From contig JAOQAJ010000429.1 of the NCBI GenBank assembly GCA_025963675.1, positions 1-36,269 on the forward strand: a stretch of 36,269 bases of DNA. The letters run 5' to 3'. Source of the DNA: Segetibacter sp. GTDB taxonomy: Bacteria; Bacteroidota; Bacteroidia; Chitinophagales; Chitinophagaceae. Positions 15,997-24,100 of this stretch are shown piece by piece (the stretch's first letter is position 1; each line of letters opens with the position of its first letter). The notes below the pieces were generated by a model, which saw only the letters and a program-made list of their open reading frames with translations, ran no database searches and was not told where the DNA came from. The position numbers and the translations under genes are program-made.

Positions 15997-17934
15997 ATGA
16001 ATAAGGATTTAAGAACACCTGCTATTTCGGTAATAATGCCTACTTATAAGCACGAGATGTTTATTCGCCGGGCAATTTCATCTTTACTTGAACAAACTTT
16101 TACAAAATGGGAATTGATCATTATAAATGATGATTCTCCTGATAATACTGAAGATGCTATTCAACCTTTTTTAAAAGACGATAGAATACGTTATTACAGG
16201 AACAGGCATAATAAGGGCTTAGGTAGTTGTTTGAATTTTGGAATTTCCATTGCGCTTGCTTCGTACATCACTTACCTTCCTTCAGATGATGTTATTTACT
16301 TTGATCATCTACAATCTTTATATGACACGCTTGAGCAAAATAAAAATGCTGTCTTAGCATATTCATCAATACGGCATCATTACAACCGTACCGCCGAAGG
16401 AATTGTAAACAATGAATGGCTGCAACTAGTGCAGGTAATGCACAGAAATAACGAAGAGCGATGGACAGAACGAAAGGAACTTGAAAGCGATGACCTGAAC
16501 CGATTATTCTGGAGCAAATTGCAGGGTGACCAGGTGGGGACAAATCAACTAACATGCGAGTGGGTAGATCATCCTGATCAGCGCTACAAAATCATGCAGG
16601 AACCTGTGGGTGGTATTAATACTTTCAGGTCTTATTATAATGTAAGTGATCCGCTGATCTATCATACAACCAAAGGGAACTTCATGAACGAGGTGGAAAG
16701 ATATACTTCATATCGTGAAAGAGTTTCTACCCCATTGAAAGAAAACGGCTTGAAAATCTTGCTTGTCGGTGAGTTGGCATATAATGCAGAAAGAGTGCTG
16801 GCGCTCGAAGAACATGGGCATAAATTGTACGGTTTGTGGATGGAACAGCCTTATTGGTATAACTATGTTGGTCCGCTACCATTTGGTCATGTTGAAGATA
16901 TATCAGGAGACAACTGGCAGGAGGAAATAAAAAGAATTCAGCCTGACATTATTTATGCTTTGCTGAATTGGCAAGCAGTACCGATATGCCATAAAGTTTT
17001 AAAAGCAAATACAGGAATTCCTTTTGTATGGCACTTTAAAGAAGGACCTTTTATTTGTATGGAAAAAGGCACATGGAATGAATTGATGGAGCTATACAAT
17101 AAAGCCGACGGCAGAATATATACGAGCGATGAAATGAGATGGTGGCTCGAGGAATTTATCACGAAAGAAAAACACTCGTTGGATTATGTATTAGATGGTG
17201 ACTTGCCCAAAAAAGATTGGTTTGACCAACCTAAGTCTCAGTTGATATCTGACATTACGCCGGGAGAATTTCATACCGTTGTTCCCGGCCGTCCTATCGG
17301 TTTGCATCCTCATACAGTTGTGGAACTTGCAAAGGAAAAAATTCACTTGCATTTTTATGGTGACTTCACCCACGGACAATGGAAACAATGGATCGAAAAA
17401 ACGCACCTGATGGCTCCTGGTTTCCTTCATATTCACCCTAATGTTGACCAGGAAAACTGGGTGAAAGAATTTTCGCAATACGACGCGGGATGGCTGCATT
17501 TTTTTAAAAGTGAAAACAATGGAGAAATGAAGCGTTCTAATTGGGACGATCTGAACATTCCGGCCCGAATGGCAACTCTTGCATTGGCTGGAGTCCCAAT
17601 GCTGCAAAGGAACAACAATGAACATGTAGTAGCTACGCAGTCACTGGTAAGAAAATTGGATGTCGGCCTTTTATTTGATGATATGGAAGAATTAGGAAGA
17701 TTGATGCGAAACAAAAAGCTCATGACCTGCCTGCGCGACAACGCCTGGAGACAAAGGCATCTGTTTATGTTTGATCATCATGTCGATGACTTGATTAAAT
17801 TCTTCAGGCTTGTAATAAAGAACTTCAAAAACAAGGCGAAGTTTGAAGTAGATCAGTCAGAACCAGTCTTTCCATCTATTCATCAAAAGGTCGCTGTGGA
17901 TAAGACTTATCATGCTCCGCCTAAGCCTTTTTAA
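15997..17934 (+). CDS. Two-domain glycosyltransferase: GT2 plus GT-B (GT4-like)
   Basis: A 645-residue protein starting at ATG 15997. The N-terminal GT2 domain (about 8-240) begins ISVIMPTYKHEMFIRRAISS, has IIINDDSPDNT and the metal site YLPSDDVIYF (D97/D98). The C-terminal GT-B-like domain (about 250-625) begins LKILLVGELAYNAERVLALE. It continues with IIYALLNWQAVP, WHFKEGPF, YTSDEMRWWLEEF, HLHFYGDF, and the donor-site region DAGWLHFF, NIPARMATLALAGVPMLQ. Such fusions perform two sequential sugar additions. It ends the glycan cluster and meets the convergent HNH gene. Sugars are unknown. No premature stop or frame change is seen. Confidence 0.88.
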   Translation: MNKDLRTPAISVIMPTYKHEMFIRRAISSLLEQTFTKWELIIINDDSPDNTEDAIQPFLKDDRIRYYRNRHNKGLGSCLNFGISIALASYITYLPSDDVIYFDHLQSLYDTLEQNKNAVLAYSSIRHHYNRTAEGIVNNEWLQLVQVMHRNNEERWTERKELESDDLNRLFWSKLQGDQVGTNQLTCEWVDHPDQRYKIMQEPVGGINTFRSYYNVSDPLIYHTTKGNFMNEVERYTSYRERVSTPLKENGLKILLVGELAYNAERVLALEEHGHKLYGLWMEQPYWYNYVGPLPFGHVEDISGDNWQEEIKRIQPDIIYALLNWQAVPICHKVLKANTGIPFVWHFKEGPFICMEKGTWNELMELYNKADGRIYTSDEMRWWLEEFITKEKHSLDYVLDGDLPKKDWFDQPKSQLISDITPGEFHTVVPGRPIGLHPHTVVELAKEKIHLHFYGDFTHGQWKQWIEKTHLMAPGFLHIHPNVDQENWVKEFSQYDAGWLHFFKSENNGEMKRSNWDDLNIPARMATLALAGVPMLQRNNNEHVVATQSLVRKLDVGLLFDDMEELGRLMRNKKLMTCLRDNAWRQRHLFMFDHHVDDLIKFFRLVIKNFKNKAKFEVDQSEPVFPSIHQKVAVDKTYHAPPKPF

Positions 17935-17957
17935 ATAAAAGGCTGAGATTTTATTTA
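17932..17957. terminator. Weak A/T-only hairpin between convergent genes
   Basis: A 9-bp TAAATAAAA / TTTTATTTA stem with an 8-nt loop overlaps both stop codons in the 16-nt gap. It has no GC pairs, so termination would be weak. Confidence 0.35.
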
Positions 17958-18250
17958 ACTCTTCTGCTTTTTGTTTTTACTGACTTATCATAGAACTCAG
18001 GCTCTTTTTTCCGCACCCATTTTATAAATGCTGCGATCTCTTGCTGCTGCTGTAAAAGTTCTATTGTGTAATACTGTCGCTTCAGTTCATTCCCGGTAAA
18101 CACTGCATGTATTTTATCATGACAAATTTTATGAAGCACAATTGTAGGCGTATTCTTTCCACCTTTACTAACAGGAATCAGATGATGTTTGTTAGCAGGT
18201 TCAGCTAACTCACGACCACACAAAAGGCAGATGTTTTCATTGTCTTCCAT
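17951..18250 (-). CDS. HNH endonuclease family protein
   Basis: A 99-residue protein starting at ATG 18250. It has an HNH/McrA-like nuclease core: CLLCGREL (zinc Cys pair), NKHHLIPVSKGGKNT (catalytic HH), and LHKICHDKIHAVF (second zinc Cys/His pair). The tail is basic (KTKSRRVK). No other domain is present, so it is a stand-alone HNH protein as found in phage, mobile-element or restriction contexts. No methylase or methylation-dependent restriction partner is visible here. It sits convergent to the last glycosyltransferase and next to the accessory ORF6N patch. Confidence 0.85.
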   Translation of the reverse strand: MEDNENICLLCGRELAEPANKHHLIPVSKGGKNTPTIVLHKICHDKIHAVFTGNELKRQYYTIELLQQQQEIAAFIKWVRKKEPEFYDKSVKTKSRRVK

Positions 18251-18354
18251 CGTCTTTTTAAAGCAATTGATATACCTTAATTGCTCCGAAAGATTTTATC
18301 ATTGGCGACTATTTTTGTTTGCTGTACCTTATTGTACACCCCACCAAATATTCC

Positions 18355-18393
18355 GGTATGAATGCGGTCACATCCTGTGACCGCATTCATACC
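18355..18393. repeat. Perfect 39-bp palindrome (18-bp arms, 3-nt loop)
   Basis: GGTATGAATGCGGTCACA (18355-18372) is exactly complementary to 18376-18393 around a TCC loop. It lies 37 nt upstream of the ORF6N start. No T tract follows, so it is not a standard terminator. Confidence 0.9.
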
Positions 18394-18430
18394 CCGGTAG
18401 TTATTGAATAAAGAATACAAACCGATACAA

Positions 18431-18991
18431 ATGATAATTATACAAAGCATACAAAACAGGATATACGAATTGAGAGGCGAAAGGGTAATGCTTGACAGAG
18501 ACCTGGCCGCGTTATATGAAACAGAGACTAAAGCACTGAACCTGGCAGTTAAACGAAATATTAAGCGATTTCCAAATGATTTTATGTTTCAACTTACCAG
18601 AGAAGAATTTGATGGTTTGAGGTTTCAAATTGAAACCTTAGAAAAAACTGATCATCCTTTGAGGTTGCAAATTGAAACCTCAAAAGGCAGGGGCGGAACA
18701 AGATATTTACCTTACGCCTTTACCGAACAAGGTGTTGCGATGCTAAGCGGCATACTCAATTCTGACAAAGCAATTAATATGAACATTGCTATCATGCGTG
18801 CTTTTGTCGAAATTCGAAAACTTGCATTAAAACAGACTGATTTAAAAGACCAATTGCAGGAAATAAAAGACAGGATAGGCGAACACGATGTACAACTGTC
18901 ACAGATTTATGATGCAATAGAAAACATGCTGGATGAAAAGGCAGGGCAAAGAAAATGGGATGAAAGAGAAAGGATCGGGTTTAAAAAGTAA
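18431..18991 (+). CDS. ORF6N domain-containing protein
   Basis: ATG 18431 is preferred to an in-frame TTG at 18404; it begins MIIIQSIQNRIYELRGERVM, the usual start of the family. The 186-residue protein has the ORF6N DNA-binding domain at about 10-125: LDRDLAALYETETKALNLAV, RNIKRFPNDFMFQL, RGGTRYLPYAFTEQGVAMLS. A helical tail follows (about 130-175, coiled-coil-like LKDQLQEIKDRIGEHDVQLS). ORF6N/KilA-N proteins are phage- or mobile-element-associated DNA-binding proteins, also common singly in Bacteroidota genomes. The large palindrome 37 nt upstream is a candidate autoregulatory site. Two similar 'RFQIET'/'RLQIET' segments around 58 and 76 form a small internal repeat. Confidence 0.9.
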   Translation: MIIIQSIQNRIYELRGERVMLDRDLAALYETETKALNLAVKRNIKRFPNDFMFQLTREEFDGLRFQIETLEKTDHPLRLQIETSKGRGGTRYLPYAFTEQGVAMLSGILNSDKAINMNIAIMRAFVEIRKLALKQTDLKDQLQEIKDRIGEHDVQLSQIYDAIENMLDEKAGQRKWDERERIGFKK

Positions 18992-19032
18992 AGGTTGGTT
19001 GCATTTAAATTAAAAGGATCGCGACCACAACT

Positions 19033-19060
19033 AAAATCAAAATGGGCTATTTTTGATTTT
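19033..19060 (+). terminator. A/T-rich hairpin after ORF6N gene
   Basis: A perfect 10-bp AAAATCAAAA / TTTTGATTTT stem with an 8-nt loop lies 41 nt after the ORF6N stop. It could serve as a weak terminator. Confidence 0.4.
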
Positions 19061-19080
19061 ATCCTACACATAATTCCTTT

Positions 19081-19893
19081 ATGAGAAGATCCATTCAACT
19101 CTTTCAAAAATTACCGCGTTTTTACTATCGTTGACCACAGGTACTTGTTGTCTTGCTCAAGCAACTTTGGAGAAAGGCACAACCGTTTCAAATACAGGAA
19201 CCCCTTACTTTTCAGATCCCGCAATTTCACCGGATGCGGCTGAAATCGCCTTTGTATCCGGCGGCGATATATGACTGTTCCTGCAAATGGTGGTGAGGCC
19301 CGCTTACTGATTTCTCACCCCGATTATGAATCACGGCCCGTTTATTCTCCTGACGGAAAATATCTTGCTTTTACTTCAACCCGTTCTGGAAACGGAGACA
19401 TTTATGCTCTAAATCTTGCAGGTGGCCAATTAACCCGACTAACCTACGATGACGCAGCCGATAATGTAAATGCCTGGTCTCGTGATGGAAAATTCATTTA
19501 CTTCGTGGATTGCCTTCTGCGCCCGCCCGTAATCAATTAGGACAGCGGGCTTTGGATGCACCAACTATTCTTGTTACCAATCAACATTCTTTGTCTGATG
19601 CTGAAGATTTTACCGAAGGTTATCGTACCCTCAAGCTGGGAAAGGTGGTAGGCGAGCCAACAGGTGGTTGGATCATTTACACCTCTGCTGCTACATTGGT
19701 CGATGGAACAACTATTCGTTTGCCATTTATAAAAGTTACTGACCACGAAGGCAAGGACATGGAATTAAACCCTCGCCCTGTTGATATTCCGGTTTCAAAG
19801 CCGTTAGGCGAGTACAATAAAGACTCGCAGTTGGATGTTGCTGTAAAGGAATTGTTACGGCAAATAGATGGGACAAAGGCTGCGACCAAATAA
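19081..19893 (+). pseudogene. Tricorn-type S41 protease, internally deleted and frameshifted
   Basis: The 5' part encodes a secretion signal and the first beta-propeller blades of a tricorn-like protease: SDPAISPDAAEIAFVSGGD, SRPVYSPDGKYLAFTSTRSG and NVNAWSRDGKFIYF. The 3' part encodes the S41 catalytic end: TILVTNQHSLSDAEDFTEGY (nucleophile Ser before DAED), GKVVGEPTGGWIIYTSA and DMELNPRPVDIPV. A whole protein is about 1,000 residues; most of the middle is missing across a junction near 19505. The two ends are in different frames. The 5' part also needs one A restored near 19110 and one G near 19273. All this indicates a dead gene, or a deletion plus sequence errors. A terminator remains behind it. 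Confidence 0.85.
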
Positions 19894-19925
19894 ACTTTAA
19901 ACGAGGCTTTTTTGGCCGATAATCG

Positions 19926-19970
19926 AAAAAAAAAGAGAAGGTGCATGTAATGGTGCACTTTCTCTTTTTT
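19926..19970 (+). terminator. Intrinsic terminator
   Basis: A 12-bp stem (19934-19945 with 19954-19965, one G-T pair), 8-nt loop, T5 after it and an A tract before it, downstream of the protease remnant. Confidence 0.85.
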
Positions 19971-20172
19971 AATTCATTTTTAGCGTCCTTCCTTAAAAAA
20001 ATATTTTTCCCCGGCCTGTAGAATGTTGTGTTAAGAGCATTTTATAAAATAGTTTTTACAGAATTAATAAAAAAGACTGGTAAAGTAGTAGAAGCACTTT
20101 TAGGAATTTTTGAAAACCCAGGTAAAAGACCCTTATATGTAAAACGACCCTGAAGTATAGTTATTTAATAAG

Positions 20173-21195
20173 TTAGAACTTTGGGCACAAGGTTTTATCC
20201 CTGGTTGATGAACTAGAGTTTAAGAAGCCTGTGAAAGAACCTGTTAATTCAAATCCACCACGTAGTTGTGATGCTGTCTTAAGTTTAGAAACATTTGCAT
20301 CGTAGCTTATTCCCAATACAACCCTGTGGCACGCAAGTCGCACTACTGGAATTAAGGCATCGTTGAAACGATAAAAAGCACCGTAAGAAAGAGCGATCTT
20401 GTCGTTTTCGTCATATTGCACCACATCTGTTTCGTATAACAACCCGCCCAAAAACTGTCTCATTCCGCCTTGCCTGAAGTAATCAGCAAAACCAATTAAA
20501 CGCGAGTGATCACTTGTTTCGGTAGTTAAGCCGGCGTTTAATACCCACTTTTGGTCTATCACTGTCTCCGAGTTGTTGTTATAGAAATTGATCTTCGGTT
20601 TATTGAAGTGAAATAAGGCGGCACCAACATAATAACGAAAACCTTCATTTGCGGAACTGCTAAAGGTTAGCCCTGTAGAAAGGTCGAGGTAAGAATATCC
20701 TGTTCTTGAAAATGTTTGAAGCGTTTGATTGGAGGAAGCGTATGAGCCATTAACAAACTGATCATCAAATTTCCCCTGTGTTGGATCAAACTGGCTTTGC
20801 ACCGGTCCACCCATAAAAGCAAGTGACAAATAGTTATCTACATCTCCACTTAATGATTTATGAAAGTTAGCCACAGGTAGCAGGTGTGTTCTTTTCAACT
20901 TAACATCGCCTGCAACGTCAAGTGAAGTCTGCACCCCGAGCGTCAGAAAATCGTTGAAACTGAAAATAGGAAGTTTGTATTCAACAGCTAAAGCAGAAGT
21001 TTGAAACGGAACAGTAACACTTTGCCACTGAGACCTGTGTACCGCGCTTACTCTTATGTCTCCGTTATAAATCCCTGCCAGAGATGGATTTCTAAGCAAA
21101 GGGGTTTCGTAAAATTGAGAGAATTGAAGATCCTGGCTTGAACCGATAACGGCGAACCCAATGGTAAATTGTAATAGAAGATAGAGTTTTTTCAT
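20173..21195 (-). CDS. PorP/SprF family type IX secretion-associated outer membrane protein
   Basis: A 340-residue protein starting at ATG 21195. It has a signal peptide (MKKLYLLLQFTIGFAVIGSS) followed by the family hallmark QDLQFSQFYETPLLRNPSLAG and RVSAVHRSQWQS. The rest alternates polar and aromatic residues as in an outer-membrane beta-barrel (SYLDLSTGLTFSSSA, FRYYVGAALFHFNKP, IALSYGAFYRFNDAL). PorP/SprF proteins assist secretion or surface attachment of T9SS cargo with type-B C-terminal domains, as SprF does for SprB. The start lies 3 nt after the stop of the giant repeat protein, so the two genes are translated from one mRNA and almost certainly work as a pair. Confidence 0.93.
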   Translation of the reverse strand: MKKLYLLLQFTIGFAVIGSSQDLQFSQFYETPLLRNPSLAGIYNGDIRVSAVHRSQWQSVTVPFQTSALAVEYKLPIFSFNDFLTLGVQTSLDVAGDVKLKRTHLLPVANFHKSLSGDVDNYLSLAFMGGPVQSQFDPTQGKFDDQFVNGSYASSNQTLQTFSRTGYSYLDLSTGLTFSSSANEGFRYYVGAALFHFNKPKINFYNNNSETVIDQKWVLNAGLTTETSDHSRLIGFADYFRQGGMRQFLGGLLYETDVVQYDENDKIALSYGAFYRFNDALIPVVRLACHRVVLGISYDANVSKLKTASQLRGGFELTGSFTGFLNSSSSTRDKTLCPKF

Positions 21196-21198
21196 AGA

Positions 21199-24100
21199 CT
21201 ATTTTATAATTGCGACATTACCTTTATAAACAAACGAATTGCCATTTTCACATACAACTTCGCAAGTGTATACATAGACATCTGTTGGTGCTTTTGCTCC
21301 CCGTACAGTACCATCCCAGCCATTTGATTTCTCATTAACCCGGAAGTTTGATTTTTCAAAAACTATCTCGCCCCACCGGTTAAAGATTCTGAATGATTTG
21401 ACACTGTTAATTCCCGTACCTCTTACCATTAGTATGTCGTTTACACCGTCTCCGTCCGGAGTGAAAATGTTGGGAATAAAGACTTGAGCGCTTTCGCAGA
21501 ATACCTTAATATTTATTGTGTCACTTGCCGTACAGCCATATGCATTTGTAGTAGTTACGGCGTAAGTAATATCCTTTTTGATGTTAGCTACGGGGGTTGC
21601 ACAATTATTACAGGAAAGATCAGCTGATGGATTCCAGGACCACTTACTAATCGGGCCGTTAGTAGTTGCAGGCGTAAGAGGAAAGGCGGTGCCGGCAGAG
21701 AGCACTTTATCGGGACCTAAATTTACTGTTGGATATTTACCGACCGAAATAGTAAGATATGCAGTGTCAGTAAAGCACCTGTTACTATCTGTACCAACGA
21801 CACGGTATTGTGTAGTTAGCGATGGAACTGCAACGGGATTAGAAATTTCGCTGTTGCTTAGCCCTGTCGCAGGACTCCATTTATACTTATCGGCACCTGC
21901 GGCAAAAAGCTCTGTTTTGTCACCGATACAAAGTGAATCATTCGGCGAAGCTTTAATTTTAAATGGCTGAGTAATGTTAATTGTCACGGTATCAATACTT
22001 TCACAGCCGAAACTATTTACTCCTTTTACTGTATATCGTGTAGTCGCAACAGGAGTAGCAATAGGACTTGAACAATTGATACAGCTGAGATTACTGGCAG
22101 GTCCCCATGTGAACTTATTGGCACCAGAAGCATTTAACTGAACACTCTGCCCGCGACATAAGATTTGATCATTTGTTGAACTAATTGCTGGTGCAGGGTT
22201 AATAGTAATTGCTCTTGAAGTTGTATCAAGACAGCCATTGATTGTACTTACGATCAGAGTCGCTTTGTAGGTACCCGCATTAGCATACATATTGTTTGCT
22301 GAAGTGCCGTTAGTGTTTACTCCATTGCTAAAACTCCAACGATAAGATAAAACTGTATCAGCTGAAACGACGGACGAAGTAAAAACAATTTTGCTGTTTG
22401 CACATGCCGTAGAGTCGCTGATAATAGCTGCAACAGGACGTGCATTTACAGATACCGCCACCGGTTGGGTCGCAGTGTCTGCACAGCCATATTTGCTGGT
22501 AGATATTAACTGTACGAGCCAACTGTTTGCTGCCTTATACACGTGAGTAGGATGTGGTACTGAGTCCAAAGCCCCATCGCCAAACTTCCAGACGCAAGAT
22601 GCTACGCCTGTGTACGCAGCAGACGTATCTCTGAAAGAGACTGTTGTATTTTCACAAGCTGCTGTCATCGACTGCCTAAACCCTGCTTTAATAAGGTCTA
22701 CTCTGATAGTATCAGGCCCTGCTAATAATTGCTGGCATGATGCTCCTCCAAACAATTTTAAAGAAGGTAAATAATTTCCTGGTTTAGCATAGGTATGATA
22801 CACCAGATCCGTCGTTGATTTCGAAATGGTGCCGTCACCAAAATCCCATCTTACTGAATCGACCCGTACGAGAGATGTCTTAAACCTTACCGGCGTTTTA
22901 TCACATTTCACTGCACTTTCATAAGTAAAGGAGCCTGCAGGTCCGTCTACTACTACCCTTTTCGCATCCGTATATTTACAACCTCCGGGGTCTAATGAAG
23001 TCATTTTAATATTGAAGGTTCCGTTATTTAAAAAAGTATGCTTAACAACATCACCTGTATCTTTTCTGCCATCACCAAAATCCCAAACGGTAGACTTTGA
23101 AGGAAGATTTTTGTTGCGGAACGTTACCGTAAATGGAGTGCAACGACCGACACTATCAGACATGGTAAATGATCCAGGTAGGGATTCAATAACTGTCACT
23201 GTCTTATGCACACTGTCGACACAGCCACTTCCTGCGGGATATTGTCTTATTCCTGTTAAGCTAACAGTATACACACCGGCTGTCGTATATGTGTGTTTTG
23301 GACTGGTAAGATTGGAGAAGGTGCCGTCACCAAAGCTCCAGGTTGAACCTGTGATTGTATCACTAAGATTTGTGAAATGAATCGTATCTCCAAGGCACAC
23401 AGTTGAAGGCTGCAATGAAAAATCCACCGCGGGTTTGCGATACACCACGATTGAGTCACTCGTTGAACTTTCAGAGCAACTATTAGACGCAAAGAGTTTA
23501 ATCGTATAGTTGCCTGGTAGCACATATCGATGGGTAATTGTATCGATGTTGCGGGTAGTTGTGAGGGTATTACCATCACCCAGATCCCAACGGAAAGATG
23601 TTGCACCCTTTGAATTATTAATCAGCTGAACAGTATGTGGTGAACATCCGGCCCTCTGATCGCCATTAACAGTTAGTATTAGCCTGATATTATTAGGAGA
23701 TATCACAATAGAATAATACTGTGTATCGCTTCCGCATTCGCTTCTTGCGATAAGTGATACACGGAAAGTATCCTGAACAGCAGAGGTAAACGTGTGCTGT
23801 AATGAACCTGTTTGTGTTGTATTAACGATAGTCCCATCGTCAAAATTCCAGGTAAAGTCATTTGCACCGGCAGAGTAGTTAGTGAAGGTTACAGTCATGG
23901 GTGAACAACCAACTGTACGGTCTGGTTTAAATAGTGCCTGCGCTGCAGATCTTACTTTTATATTTTCATACACCGTAATAGAATCGCACGCCGAGTATAC
24001 AGTTAGTGATACTTTATAAACAGTATCACCATACTCAGGGTTAGACCGAAAAATGATATTTCCCGGGTTTGCTGAAGTTGACGTGATACCATTGCCAAAG

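Noticed and set aside
17951-18991. HNH gene plus ORF6N gene as a restriction or anti-phage defence module
   Set aside because: They are divergent, with no methylase, ATPase or toxin-antitoxin partner; both are common as isolated genes in Bacteroidota, so only a loose accessory patch is claimed.
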